Notes under the pieces: model-generated
What the model was told of the DNA's origin: nothing
The model's database searches: none
The model's input: the letters and a program-made list of their open reading frames with translations, nothing else
Position numbers and translations under genes: made by a program
Source: Cyclobacteriaceae bacterium
GTDB taxonomy: Bacteria > Bacteroidota > Bacteroidia > Cytophagales > Cyclobacteriaceae
Direction of reading: 5' to 3'
Assembly: GCA_028281285.1 (NCBI GenBank)
Contig: JANQKF010000013.1
Span: 124,001 to 188,000, forward strand
DNA length: 64,000 nt
Shown here: positions 24,001 through 33,363 of the stretch, in pieces
Layout of the letters: the number at the start of each line of letters is the position of its first letter
How positions within the stretch are numbered: the stretch's first letter is position 1

Positions 24001-24503
24001 AGAGAACAATAGTTGTAGCTAAGGCAAAAAACAATGCCATAGGAAAGAACAATGACCTGCTTTGGAGATTGCCTGATGACTTTAAATTCTTCAAGCAGGT
24101 TACACTTGGTAATTACGTGATTATGGGTCGAAGAACCTTTGATTCTCTCCCTGGCATGCTCCCTGATCGCAAGTTTGTGATTGTGACCAGGCAAAAGGAT
24201 TACGAGGCACCGGAAGGACATGATGCAGTAAATAGCCTGGAGGAAGCATTCGAGCTATGTGGAGTAAAAAAGCAGCTTCAAGAGGTGTTTATCATTGGTG
24301 GTGGAATTATCTACAAAGATGCCCTCGAAAAAGGAATGGTCGATCGTATGTTAATCACCGAAGTAGATACAGTAATCGAAGAAGCTGATACTTTTTTTCC
24401 TGAATTTGATCCAAATGATTGGCACGAAGAAAGACGGCAGCATCACCCTATTGATGAAAAACACAACTACGCCTTTGATTTTGTGACTTACGTCAAGAAA
24501 TAG
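23997..24503 (+). CDS. folA: Dihydrofolate reductase
   Basis: Reduces dihydrofolate to tetrahydrofolate with NADPH. The 168-residue protein shows AKAKNNAIGKNNDLLWRLPDDFKFFKQVT, whose aspartate in LPDD is the active-site acid. NADPH-binding motifs IMGRRTFDSLP and VFIIGGGIIYKDAL follow, and the closing strand is NYAFDFVTYVKK. It is the third gene of the namZ-fmt-folA run with overlapping ends. No thymidylate synthase is adjacent. It ends three bases before the convergent LytTR gene. Confidence 0.96.
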   Translation: MKRTIVVAKAKNNAIGKNNDLLWRLPDDFKFFKQVTLGNYVIMGRRTFDSLPGMLPDRKFVIVTRQKDYEAPEGHDAVNSLEEAFELCGVKKQLQEVFIIGGGIIYKDALEKGMVDRMLITEVDTVIEEADTFFPEFDPNDWHEERRQHHPIDEKHNYAFDFVTYVKK

Positions 24504-24505
24504 AA

Positions 24506-25207
24506 TCAACCCTTTAGCGCTTCTTGGACTTCTCGTTTATAATTCCCTCCAATAGGAATTTCATGAGGACCAATTTCAATGTCGGCTGCGGTGAACGCAT
24601 CTATTTTCGACTTATTCACAATGTAAGACCGATGAACTCTTAGAAATGAAATCGGTAATTTCACCTCAAAGTCACTAATCTTTTCCTTAGTCACCAATGT
24701 TTCATCTTCAAGATGAATTTTGATGTAATCCTTAATGCTTTCCACGTAGAGCACTTTGTTGAATACCACCTTTACGTTTTTCTTGTTCACATTTACAAAG
24801 AGATGGCCTTCCTCATTTTCTACAATTTGATCCGATAAAACTTGTTGAGGACTAGTTTGATCAAGGTATTTGTTGATTGCCTTAAAAAAACGTTCGAAAG
24901 TAATCGGCTTAAGAAGATAATCAACAACATCAAGTTCATACCCTTCCACTGCGTACTCCCGGTAAGCCGTGGTAAATATTACTTTCGGTGGATTCGAAAC
25001 CGATCTCAAAAATTCTACTCCGGTGATCATAGGCATTTGAATATCAAGGAATAGCAAATCAATCCTTTCTGTCTTTAATATGCCCATGGCCTCCATAGCA
25101 TTCGAGCTGGTAGCTGCAACCTCTAATTCTGGTAGTTGCGCAATATGGGATTCCAGCAGCTGGATCGCCAATGGTTCATCATCCACTATAAGGCATCGGG
25201 TATTCAC
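24506..25207 (-). CDS. LytTR-family response regulator (second copy)
   Basis: The 233-residue protein has a receiver domain with D9/D10, D55 in LLFLDIQMP and KPITFERF, followed by a LytTR domain (FLRVHRSYIVNKSKIDAF, HEIPIGGNYKREV). It is a paralogue of the regulator at 16682-17362 and uses the same gene order, with a four-base ATGA overlap to its kinase. No tandem repeat like the one before the other operon was found upstream of this pair. Confidence 0.92.
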   Translation of the reverse strand: MNTRCLIVDDEPLAIQLLESHIAQLPELEVAATSSNAMEAMGILKTERIDLLFLDIQMPMITGVEFLRSVSNPPKVIFTTAYREYAVEGYELDVVDYLLKPITFERFFKAINKYLDQTSPQQVLSDQIVENEEGHLFVNVNKKNVKVVFNKVLYVESIKDYIKIHLEDETLVTKEKISDFEVKLPISFLRVHRSYIVNKSKIDAFTAADIEIGPHEIPIGGNYKREVQEALKG

Positions 25208-26280
25208 AATTCTTGAAGGATTATTTTTAATTCCACTCGATAAGTTTCTTCCTCTTCTTCTGTGGTCAAGGTATACTTTTCAGGATAAACCAACTCCAGT
25301 TGTCGTTTAATATTTGACACTCCGATGCCTGCCTTAAAATTGGTTTGGTCGTTCTGAACAACGACAGGTTTACTATTAAATACAACAACTGAAAGCTGAT
25401 TGTTGGTCACTTCAACTTTAATACGAATAATGGCTTTTTTAACTGAACCACTAGCACCATGCTTAAATGCGTTTTCTACCAATGACAACAAAATTAATGG
25501 AGCAATAGGGCTCTTTTGGTCATCAATATTTACTTCGAATTTCAAATCAAGTCTCTCTCCGTATCGCAGTTTTTCAAGGTCAATGTAGTTGTTGATAAGC
25601 TGAATCTCTTTGGAAATTGGCACAACCTTGTCGTTGCACTGATAGAGCATATAGTCAAGCATTTCTGATAGTTTCACCACAGTCTTGGGCGCCTCGTCCG
25701 ACTTCTGAAGAGTGAGTGTATACAGATTATTGAGCGTATTGAAGAGAAAATGAGGATGAATCTGAGCCTTCAGGAAATTCAGTTCAGCCTTCTGCTTTTC
25801 ATGTTCTAATCGCTCTTCTCGCTTCTTCGCCTCTAAGTTCCACCTTACAGTTTTAATGCTCGCCATGATCAACGGACCGATGTATACACTCATCAGATAA
25901 TTTCGAATAAGTCGATCCGGAGAAATTAGGACGGTTGCCCACATGTTCGGTAGAGGTTGATCCGTTCCAAGAATCGGCTCGCTGATATAAATCGTTGCCA
26001 ACCTCGCCATCACCGTGAAGAAGTAGGCACTTAAGAGCCAAGAACCAGCAAAACGCCAGTAGCGCTTAGTTTCAATAAATTTTGGGATCTGGTAATAGGT
26101 TAGCCAATATGCAGCTCCGATTATGGCTGGGAAGAGTACAATGCTATTGACAAAGCTGACGTAAAAATCACCGTAGTTGAAGAAGACTTGAGTATAGAGG
26201 AATATCAATACTAGCCAAAAAAGCACGTGAGTCAATACCCTGTTCTTCAGAAATCGTTCCAGTAAAGCATTTACATCCAT
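25204..26280 (-). CDS. LytS/YehU-type sensor histidine kinase (second copy)
   Basis: The 358-residue kinase has four hydrophobic segments (about 16-32, 40-60, 78-96 and 128-142), a charged coiled linker (EAKKREERLEHEKQKAEL), H177 in KAQIHPHFLFNTLNNLYTL, and an HATPase domain with ILLSLVENAFKHG and GIGVSNIKRQLEL. It lacks an extracytoplasmic domain. Unlike the 17-19 kb system there is no lipoprotein gene before it. The 160-base upstream region separates it from the divergent serine hydrolase. Confidence 0.92.
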   Translation of the reverse strand: MDVNALLERFLKNRVLTHVLFWLVLIFLYTQVFFNYGDFYVSFVNSIVLFPAIIGAAYWLTYYQIPKFIETKRYWRFAGSWLLSAYFFTVMARLATIYISEPILGTDQPLPNMWATVLISPDRLIRNYLMSVYIGPLIMASIKTVRWNLEAKKREERLEHEKQKAELNFLKAQIHPHFLFNTLNNLYTLTLQKSDEAPKTVVKLSEMLDYMLYQCNDKVVPISKEIQLINNYIDLEKLRYGERLDLKFEVNIDDQKSPIAPLILLSLVENAFKHGASGSVKKAIIRIKVEVTNNQLSVVVFNSKPVVVQNDQTNFKAGIGVSNIKRQLELVYPEKYTLTTEEEEETYRVELKIILQEL

Positions 26281-26490
26281 AGCTCAGCTCCAAAATAAGG
26301 ACTATTTGGGATTAACCTCTTTCAAGTCGACCAATCTGCCTTATCGTAGGTCAGATCGAATTTAGCGAAGGACAAAACCCATTCGACCTCACCAAATACT
26401 TCTCTATAAGTACAAAGTCCGGTTCAGTCGATTTTTGAAAAGATGGGTGTTTTAGAGAAATATATTCAAGCCGAATTCAAAAAAGGAATC

Positions 26491-27909
26491 ATGAAAAAGA
26501 TCGTAATAGCCTTATTCTCAATCTTTACCCTAGTCGACCTTGCGGAAGCACAACAAAGTCCGGACTTAAAAGCTGTTGAGCGTATTCTGGACGACTACGT
26601 CCAGAATGAAGAAATACCATCAACCATAATTGGCATTGTGAATAGCGATGGACTTCAACACGTTATCGCCAGAGGTGAAACCAAATGGGACTCGGGCATC
26701 CCTGTGGACAAAACAACGGGTTATCAAATTGCCTCGTTATCCAAATCGTTTACATCAATCATTTTCAACAGCCTCTTTGAAAAGGAAATCATGAGCCCAC
26801 TGGACAGTATTACGTCCTATTTGAGAGGTGAAATTCCGGACTCGGCACTCGACAAGTTTTCCAACGTCACTATTAAAGACTTTAAAACCTATATGAGGCT
26901 AAAGGACTTCCTTCAACATCGGGCCGGTCTACCCAATAATGGTGCATCTGTTCCCCCTACTCCCAATGGTGCCCCTATGCTGGGCGGTTATAGCGAAGAA
27001 GGTATGATCAAGGATCTCACAGAATTTGAGATCAACCAGGAAATGATCAATAGGTTTTCCTACTCCAATTTTGGCTATGCCGTATTGGGTCATATTCTGG
27101 AAAAGGCAACTGGCAAATCCTACGAAGCCTTACTAAATGAATATGTGACTGACGTTTATGGGTTAGAGTTTACTACCTCGATTTTAAACGAGGAGTCACA
27201 CTCGAAGCTCGCGACCCCTTACCATGTGGGTGATCGAAAAAAGGAAACGAAACCGTGGGAAATGGGCAAATCGATACCCGGTGGAGGCATTCTCTCTAAC
27301 ATCAAAGATTTATCCCGTTTGATGTCTGCTCAGATCAAAGCCTATCAGGACTACTTAAAGAAAGGACAAGAATCAAAATTGATCTTAACTAAGGAAAAGA
27401 AGTCGATTGGTCCCAATATGTATTACGGTTACGGGTTTATTGAAAGCAGAAATCCGTATGACAGTACAATCGTTCAATTCGGGCATAGTGGGGACGTTGA
27501 CGGTTTCGGGAGCTTTTATGAAATCTATCCATCAAAAGATATTGGTCTGATTATTCTTACCTCAAGTGGAGGTTCATGGTTCAATGAACTTAAGAATACG
27601 GTTGAAAGGGCATTGCTAGGTCAGCCGGTGCGTAAACACGTTTCTCTCCCAAAGAATATCCTAAAGAGGTATACCGGCAAATATGACTTTGGCAAGGATC
27701 AAATCATGACCATATTCAGAAAGGGTGATGAGCTAAGGACGTTTATGCGCGGATGGGGCTCAATGAAACTATATAGTGAAAGCGAAACTTCATTCTACTA
27801 TCGATCGATGAACGCAGGCTTTAAATTTGAAGTCGATGAAAATGGCGAATTGACCAAAGTGATCTACCAGCAAAACGGCAAGGAGATTTATCCTAAGAAA
27901 ATCAAATAA
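26491..27909 (+). CDS. Secreted serine hydrolase, class C beta-lactamase-like (PF00144)
   Basis: The 472-residue protein has a signal peptide (MKKIVIALFSIFTLVDLAEA) and the penicillin-binding-protein-like fold. The SxxK motif is S82-L-S-K85, YSN of FSYSNFGYAVLGH is the Y-x-N motif, and GHSGDVDG takes the place of KTG. A C-terminal lipocalin-like domain (about 385-472) is common in this family. These enzymes include esterases and D-amino peptidases; beta-lactam hydrolysis is not implied. I used the ATG at 26491 because it opens the signal; the one at 26443 adds 16 residues ahead of it. Confidence 0.87.
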   Translation: MKKIVIALFSIFTLVDLAEAQQSPDLKAVERILDDYVQNEEIPSTIIGIVNSDGLQHVIARGETKWDSGIPVDKTTGYQIASLSKSFTSIIFNSLFEKEIMSPLDSITSYLRGEIPDSALDKFSNVTIKDFKTYMRLKDFLQHRAGLPNNGASVPPTPNGAPMLGGYSEEGMIKDLTEFEINQEMINRFSYSNFGYAVLGHILEKATGKSYEALLNEYVTDVYGLEFTTSILNEESHSKLATPYHVGDRKKETKPWEMGKSIPGGGILSNIKDLSRLMSAQIKAYQDYLKKGQESKLILTKEKKSIGPNMYYGYGFIESRNPYDSTIVQFGHSGDVDGFGSFYEIYPSKDIGLIILTSSGGSWFNELKNTVERALLGQPVRKHVSLPKNILKRYTGKYDFGKDQIMTIFRKGDELRTFMRGWGSMKLYSESETSFYYRSMNAGFKFEVDENGELTKVIYQQNGKEIYPKKIK

Positions 27910-27929
27910 AAAGGGCCGCAGATGCGGCC
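27905..27929 (-). terminator. Rho-independent terminator for paaN
   Basis: On the minus strand the hairpin GGCCGCA-TC-TGCGGCC (27929-27914) is followed by CTTTTTATT, a good intrinsic terminator downstream of paaN. The plus-strand gene ending at 27909 also reads into the hairpin, but with a poor T-run. Confidence 0.7.
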
Positions 27930-27942
27930 ATTATCTTAAGTC

Positions 27943-29616
27943 CTAAAGTGCAGCGGGTTCTCGCATTCCCACCCAAGTGAATCTTCTGTTTACATAATCC
28001 GGGTTGGTAAATGAAGCGTTTCCTGCCGGATTTCCTCCGGTTACATGAAAGTCAGAAAAGGCAGCATTCTGATTCACAAAAATCTGACCTGTCAGGTTAA
28101 AAGAGACAGGCGTAGCGGCCAACGACATTTCATCAGCAATGTACTCCTTCATTTCTGCATCAGTGGTATACGCACCACAAGAAATTGCACCATAGGTTTC
28201 AGCCATTTCTTTAGCCAGAGCGACTGATTCTTTGGTGTCTTTAGTCTTTATTAAGAAGGCAATCGGACCGAACATCTCTTTAGCAAACTTGTCCTTGTCT
28301 GCTGAACTCAACTCAATGTATGTCGGGGTTTGTGTTCTTGCTTTCTCGAAGATTGGAATCGTCTGTTCTACATGACGAGTGGCTAACCAAACCTTACCCC
28401 CGATTTCATCCGCGGCCGAAGCTGTTCTCGCACTAGTCGCTGAGTTCTGGATCGTTCCGGCCACAAAAGGTCCGGCCTTGGGGTTATTGATTAGTCCGTC
28501 TGTAAAGTTCGCGATTTTTTGTGCCACTTCATCGAAACTGACCACTCCGTCTGGAGTTTTCACTCCTCCTTCAGGAATGAAGAAGTTTTGCGGGGCCGTA
28601 CACATTTGTCCTGAATACAAAGTCACTGAAAAGGTGATGTTCTGAATCACTTTATCCAGATTCTCTACAGAGTCCAAAATCATTGAATTCACTCCGGTTT
28701 TCTCCGTGAATACTGCCTTTGGTAGGCTCTCCAGGTAATTTCCAAACTCCGAATTCCCAGTAAAATCAACCAGTTTTACCTTTGGATGATCTGCCAATTC
28801 CTTTGCAATTGGATTCGCCTTGGTATCTACCGCCAACTGACAAATTTCAGGATCATGACCGGCATCTCTCAATGCATTTCTGATTTCTGCCACCACAATA
28901 GCCATTGGAAGAATCGCTCCTGGATGAGGCTTTACAATCACTGAATTCCCAGTGATCAGGTTAGCATAAACACCAGGCACCGAATTCCATGTTGGGAAGG
29001 TGGAACAGCCTATTACGAGACCGATACCTTTAGGCACTGCTCTCCATTCCTTATTGATCACCAAGTTGTATTTACCCATGGGCTTGTCCCAAATTGTGGA
29101 TTCAGGATAACGACCCAATTCTTCATATCCTGCAGCAACTGCCTCGAGTGCCCTATCAGCAGCATGAGGACCAGAGGCCTGAAAGGCCATCATATAGCCT
29201 TGACCCGTGGTATGCATGGTGGCATAGGCATTTTCAAAAAATCGCTTAGAAAACCTCTCCAAAGAATCGATCAATACAGCCGCCCGATCATCCTTACTCA
29301 CCTTTCTCCAAGAATGGAAAGCTGAATCAGCGCGTTCCAACAAGGTGTCGTTTGAAAATCGTGGATACTTTGTGCCCACTGGCTGATCAAAATAAGGAGA
29401 ATGCTCCTCACCTACCCATTCGATCTCTCCTTCTTGTTGAAGTTCTTCGAAATTGCCCTTGCGTAATTCTTTAAATGCATTCTTTCCTTCTTCGTCTGCC
29501 GTTTCTCCATAGATTTTAGGAGAGGGATGTTCCGGATATTGAGCATGGAAAGTTCTTTCGTGAAGGGCCTTAATGGCGTCATCTAAAATGGATTTGTATT
29601 CAGCGGATAGACTCAT
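27943..29616 (-). CDS. paaN: Aldehyde dehydrogenase PaaN (phenylacetate degradation family)
   Basis: The 557-residue protein belongs to the PaaN branch of the aldehyde dehydrogenase superfamily. The catalytic cysteine is C339 in YSGQMCTAPQNFF, the general base region is FTEKTGVNS with E305, and the cofactor-binding segment is GCSTFPTWNSVPGVYANLITGNSVIVKPHPGA in two parts. PaaN homologues were named from phenylacetate clusters, but no other paa gene is in the window and the true substrate is unknown. A hairpin with a T-run ends the transcript. Confidence 0.87.
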   Translation of the reverse strand: MSLSAEYKSILDDAIKALHERTFHAQYPEHPSPKIYGETADEEGKNAFKELRKGNFEELQQEGEIEWVGEEHSPYFDQPVGTKYPRFSNDTLLERADSAFHSWRKVSKDDRAAVLIDSLERFSKRFFENAYATMHTTGQGYMMAFQASGPHAADRALEAVAAGYEELGRYPESTIWDKPMGKYNLVINKEWRAVPKGIGLVIGCSTFPTWNSVPGVYANLITGNSVIVKPHPGAILPMAIVVAEIRNALRDAGHDPEICQLAVDTKANPIAKELADHPKVKLVDFTGNSEFGNYLESLPKAVFTEKTGVNSMILDSVENLDKVIQNITFSVTLYSGQMCTAPQNFFIPEGGVKTPDGVVSFDEVAQKIANFTDGLINNPKAGPFVAGTIQNSATSARTASAADEIGGKVWLATRHVEQTIPIFEKARTQTPTYIELSSADKDKFAKEMFGPIAFLIKTKDTKESVALAKEMAETYGAISCGAYTTDAEMKEYIADEMSLAATPVSFNLTGQIFVNQNAAFSDFHVTGGNPAGNASFTNPDYVNRRFTWVGMREPAAL

Positions 29617-29796
29617 ACCTAACGATTGTTTGGGTCGAATTTAATGGATAGAATTAAGAATTGATAATGAAGAAATACTAAACTTATTTCAATAGTTCCC
29701 GGTATTTCAGGTTCTTTCGATGTAATCTTGCATTCGATTAGAAAAAATAAACCTACACGAACATTTCACAGCCATTCGTGATTATTAGATGAGAAG

Positions 29797-30831
29797 ATGA
29801 GCCCAGGCATGAACGATAGGAAAACCACAAATTTATTGTTACTGATTATTGTAATTCCTCTGGTCTTTTTCCTTCTCAAGACACTCTCTTTCATTTTTAT
29901 TCCACTTATCTCAGCGATGTTCATCGCTTTACTTTTTCTGCCAATGATGAGGTGGTTGAAGCGAAGGAAGGTGCCAAAGGTGTTGAGTCTCCTCCTGGTT
30001 GTTTTGATTATAGCTGTTTTCTTTAAGCTTTTTGGAGAAGTCCTTCAGCTATCAAGCAGAGAAATATTAAGCGCTGACAATGCTTTTTTTGACAAGATGA
30101 AGGAGAAGCTGACCACATTGGTAGTTTCCCTGGAGAATTTTTTCGGGGTTGATTTTCTTCAAGGAGAAACAGTCTTGGCCTCTTTCATTCAAAAAGAAAA
30201 CATCGTAAAGAGTTTTGCACCCACCTTGGGCTTTGTGACTGACACTCTAACAATGACTTTATCAGCCGCTTTTTTTGTCATACTCCTGTTGGCAGGATCA
30301 GTTGATGTGCAAAAACTGTTAAACGAAACCATCCTCAAAAAACAGTTCGAATCGATAAAAACCTTCCGAAAAATCGAAAAGGACCTTATCAAATTTGTCA
30401 AAGTGAAGTTCTTCATCAGTCTTTTTACAGGAATTGGAATCGGCATTATGTGCTGGGCATTTGGAGTGAGCTTCCCGATATTCTGGGGGCTATTTGCCTT
30501 CGCCATCAATTTCCTTCAATTGGTAGGCTCGGTAATCAGTGTGGTTTGCCTGGCAATCTTCTCTTTTGTGGAAATTGAATCAACTTCAATGCTGCTCTTC
30601 TTTGTACTAAGCATTTCCGGTGTTCAGGTATTATTCGGAGGAATCCTCGAACCCATTTTTATGGGTAAGTCCTTTTCCATTAACGTGATCACAATATTGA
30701 TCATGCTCATGCTTTGGGGGTATATCTGGGGTGTCCCAGGGCTGATCATGTCAATCCCGATTACTGTCTTTCTTAAGATAATGCTTGAAAAATCTCCAAG
30801 AACCAAGACCATCGCAAGCCTAATTTCCTAA
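29797..30831 (+). CDS. AI-2E family transporter (TqsA/PerM-like)
   Basis: The 344-residue membrane protein has about seven to eight hydrophobic segments. The family-typical middle region is FVKVKFFISLFTGIGIGIMCWAFGVSF, and the C-terminus is GGILEPIFMGKSFSINVITILIMLMLWGYIWGVPG. The family covers proposed AI-2 exporters and Na+/H+ antiporters; function here is unassigned. An alternative ATG at 29809 would remove four residues. It stands alone between paaN and the small membrane protein. Confidence 0.87.
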   Translation: MSPGMNDRKTTNLLLLIIVIPLVFFLLKTLSFIFIPLISAMFIALLFLPMMRWLKRRKVPKVLSLLLVVLIIAVFFKLFGEVLQLSSREILSADNAFFDKMKEKLTTLVVSLENFFGVDFLQGETVLASFIQKENIVKSFAPTLGFVTDTLTMTLSAAFFVILLLAGSVDVQKLLNETILKKQFESIKTFRKIEKDLIKFVKVKFFISLFTGIGIGIMCWAFGVSFPIFWGLFAFAINFLQLVGSVISVVCLAIFSFVEIESTSMLLFFVLSISGVQVLFGGILEPIFMGKSFSINVITILIMLMLWGYIWGVPGLIMSIPITVFLKIMLEKSPRTKTIASLIS

Positions 30832-30880
30832 GCTAATTCGCACGGCTTCAATAGAATTAAAGCATTAGCAGGGAAACAAG

Positions 30881-31318
30881 CTAGAACCAAGCAGCGGTCT
30901 CAATCCTGAATGGCCAAGGTATTGCTACTAAGATCACAATCAAGGCGATCAGATAGAATACGGAGATCTTCTTAAATTTTTCGGTTCCTGTTTTCGCTTT
31001 TTTGGACTTGGAATGTCCGATAGTAATTAAAGCAACCGCAATCAACATCAATACAATATGCTCCACCAAGTAGAATCGCTGAACTGTGTTTTTCATGGAT
31101 TCACCTGAAAATACTACTAGAGGACTAATGAAGTAAAGCACCAACCCAATAGTGAACTGCACATGAGTGAAGATCATGGTGAACAGGGCCATTTTTCGAT
31201 CACCCTCAGAAAAATTTCCGGAAGATTTCTTGGCAAAGGCGTTGAAAATAGTGATTAGTAATAGAATCAGAACAACCCAGCGAAGTCCTGAATGTGCGTG
31301 AACAAGTCCGTTATACAT
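30881..31318 (-). CDS. Small four-helix membrane protein, cytochrome b-like
   Basis: From the ATG at 31318 the protein has 145 residues, four transmembrane helices and the opening MYNGLVHAHSGLRW. Histidines recur in the helices (H7, H9 region, FTHVQF, VEHIVLM), which could ligate heme; such proteins are often labelled cytochrome B in this phylum. I cannot confirm heme binding. A longer frame from 31366 would add 16 residues that look like leader sequence. Confidence 0.7.
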   Translation of the reverse strand: MYNGLVHAHSGLRWVVLILLLITIFNAFAKKSSGNFSEGDRKMALFTMIFTHVQFTIGLVLYFISPLVVFSGESMKNTVQRFYLVEHIVLMLIAVALITIGHSKSKKAKTGTEKFKKISVFYLIALIVILVAIPWPFRIETAAWF

Positions 31319-31463
31319 ATCGGTTGATTTTAGTTGTGCCAAATTACATACAAAAGCATAATACACCAGACATCCGGCAAATTCTGTCGGTGTAATTAGT
31401 CTCTTTGTCCAATTAATTTTGATCGAAATGCCTGATTCTTTAGACTCAGGTTAAGTTCTGCGT

Positions 31464-32396
31464 ATGAAAGCCTATTTGTCGCTCTTAACATTTATTGCTC
31501 TTGTTTGCTGTACTGTCAAGGAAAGTGAACAAGAATCCACCAACGAATTTCAGCCGAGAATATTTGCTGCTACAGTATCCAATGTTGAAGCTTCAATGGA
31601 CTGGTATGCCTGGGTTCTTGGTTTTGAAAAAGATACCTTGGCTCATTTTGAAAGTTCCGGCATTACGGTCGGGATGTTGAGTCAGGATGACTTCTTTATT
31701 GAATTGGTAGGTTTTGATGGCAGTATTTCAAAAACCGATTTAGATCTACCTTCTCCCTATTCCAACCTCCACGGTTTCTTTAAAATGGGGTTTCAGGTAG
31801 AAAATATAGAAGCACTTTATAATCGCCTTTCTTCGGATAACAAAATCAATATTATCGCACCTTTAGACGCCCTTCCCCCAATTGAAGGAATCGATTGGCC
31901 GGAGAAATATTTTTTGATCCAGGACCCGGATGGAAATTATATTCAATTCTTCTCAAAGGTATCTCAACAGCATAGTTCAAACCAACACATCATTCCTTTT
32001 CTCGTAGGCATTAGTACTCCTGACATTGATGCTTCACTTCAGTGGTATCAACAGCATCTTGGTGCAAGACCTGTTGGAGAAAAAGTAGGAAATTCCGGCA
32101 ACGAGAGAGCATTGTTGGTAAAGGACGGATTGATTCTGGAGATTGGCGAATTTAAGGATGACGTTGATTTCCAACTACTTGAAGTGCCCGAGGGAGTATG
32201 GCGTTCGAAGGTCCATGGGATGGCGAAATTATCCTTTCTTGTAGATGACATCCAACAGCCGTATCAAACCTTAAAACGCGCTGAAATCCAATTCGACTTC
32301 GACTTGACAGAAAATAAATCAATGGCGGGTGACCGTCATTTTATGGTCCAGGATTTAAATGGGGTTTCTCTTCAATTCTTTGAGGTTGACAAATGA
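31464..32396 (+). CDS. Exported lipoprotein with two VOC domains
   Basis: The 310-residue protein has a lipoprotein signal (MKAYLSLLTFIALVCC) and two tandem VOC domains. The first (about 30-165) runs from RIFAATVSNVEASMDWYAWVLGF to IQDPDGNYIQFFSK. The second (about 175-308) runs from PFLVGISTPDIDASLQWYQQHLG to VQDLNGVSLQFFEV. VOC enzymes are usually cytoplasmic, so membrane anchoring outside the cytoplasm is unusual. Ligand and activity are unknown. Confidence 0.82.
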   Translation: MKAYLSLLTFIALVCCTVKESEQESTNEFQPRIFAATVSNVEASMDWYAWVLGFEKDTLAHFESSGITVGMLSQDDFFIELVGFDGSISKTDLDLPSPYSNLHGFFKMGFQVENIEALYNRLSSDNKINIIAPLDALPPIEGIDWPEKYFLIQDPDGNYIQFFSKVSQQHSSNQHIIPFLVGISTPDIDASLQWYQQHLGARPVGEKVGNSGNERALLVKDGLILEIGEFKDDVDFQLLEVPEGVWRSKVHGMAKLSFLVDDIQQPYQTLKRAEIQFDFDLTENKSMAGDRHFMVQDLNGVSLQFFEVDK

Positions 32397-32448
32397 CAAT
32401 CAACTAATGTGACATTGTTTCCGAGTAGGCAATTGCCTATTTTTCAAT

Positions 32449-33150
32449 ATGCCAAGACGAAAGTTCAACCTTAGCTGGAAACAGGGACTTGCAGAAATAC
32501 TATTGATTTTCATCGGTATTACTTTGGCAATTGCCTTTCAGAATTACAATGATGACAGGAAGGACAACCAACTGCGAAACGGATATTATGAACGTTTGTT
32601 GGTCGAAATAAAGCAGGATGTCAGTGATCTCAACGGTGTCATCGGTTATAACGAAATTCGACAGAAGAGAATCATCGAATTCTTTGCATTCCTGGATACC
32701 AATGAACGACCAAACCCCGATCAATTGCAGCAATTGATACAGTCCATCAGCTACCATATGAGTAGTTATGTCCCCAATGAGAACACGTATAAAGAATTGA
32801 TTTCAACAGGAAACATTAAGTTGATTCAAACTGACGTACGACAAAAACTTCTAAGACTTTCACAAATGCATGCTTACGTTGTTGAAACGGAACGAGCTTT
32901 TGACCTTCGATATGATAATCGAAGAAACCAAATGGCCGAAGTTATTGATGAAGCCTCTTTTTACGGCCAGCGCACCAATGCAAACCCAAGATTGACCCAA
33001 TGGCAACGTGACGTCAATTCCGAAGGATTCAGAAGGTATTCAAATCTCCTGGCGGCTCGCCTGTCAATTGCCGAGACACTAATTGAGATGTTCAATACTT
33101 TAAAGGCACAATGCCAGGATCTGATTGTGAGCATTGAAACCCTTGAATAA
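32449..33150 (+). CDS. DUF6090 family protein (first of tandem pair)
   Basis: The 233-residue protein has a charged N-terminus (MPRRKFNLSWKQGLAEI), one membrane helix (LLIFIGITLAIAFQ, about 18-31) and a long helical, extracytoplasmic or cytoplasmic tail starting NYNDDRKDNQLRNGYYERLL. This arrangement identifies DUF6090, whose function is unknown. A paralogue follows 213 bases downstream. Confidence 0.78.
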   Translation: MPRRKFNLSWKQGLAEILLIFIGITLAIAFQNYNDDRKDNQLRNGYYERLLVEIKQDVSDLNGVIGYNEIRQKRIIEFFAFLDTNERPNPDQLQQLIQSISYHMSSYVPNENTYKELISTGNIKLIQTDVRQKLLRLSQMHAYVVETERAFDLRYDNRRNQMAEVIDEASFYGQRTNANPRLTQWQRDVNSEGFRRYSNLLAARLSIAETLIEMFNTLKAQCQDLIVSIETLE

Positions 33151-33273
33151 TAACTCATAGGCCAGAATCGGTACTCAGAAATACCAATTCGGTGCATTGA
33201 TCGCCCGTTTCGCTGCATTGAAACCTCCCAAGATCGCCAATTCACGTAATATCAATTAGGTCATGAGCCTTCT

Positions 33274-33334
33274 GGTCAAAGGTTCAAATGGTTATAAAAC
33301 GTCAGGTCAAACGTCTTACAATCATAGGTCAAAC
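33274..33334 (+). repeat. Three GGTCAAA direct repeats in the DUF6090 intergenic gap
   Basis: GGTCAAA occurs at 33274-33280, 33305-33311 and 33328-33334, with a related AGGTCAT at 33258. They lie in the only gene-free stretch above 200 bases, immediately before the second DUF6090 gene. Spacings (31 and 23 bases) are irregular. They may be regulator half-sites or chance. Confidence 0.35.
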
Positions 33335-33363
33335 TCAAATTATTATGAATAACAACGCACAAC

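Noticed and set aside
26281-26442. A LytTR tandem repeat before the second LytS/LytTR pair
   Set aside because: I looked for boxes like GTGTTCA 21 bases apart and found only scattered GGTCGA words, 50 or more bases apart.
26491-27909. A second true beta-lactamase
   Set aside because: The fold is class C-like but the third motif is HSG rather than KTG, and such secreted PF00144 proteins are mostly esterases or peptidases.
27943-29616. A complete phenylacetate catabolic cluster
   Set aside because: Only paaN is present; no paaABCDE, paaK, paaG or paaZ nearby, so the pathway is not claimed.
32961-33245. 94-codon minus-strand frame reaching into the DUF6090 gap
   Set aside because: Mostly antisense to the first DUF6090 gene; the part in the gap has no promoter or domain signal.
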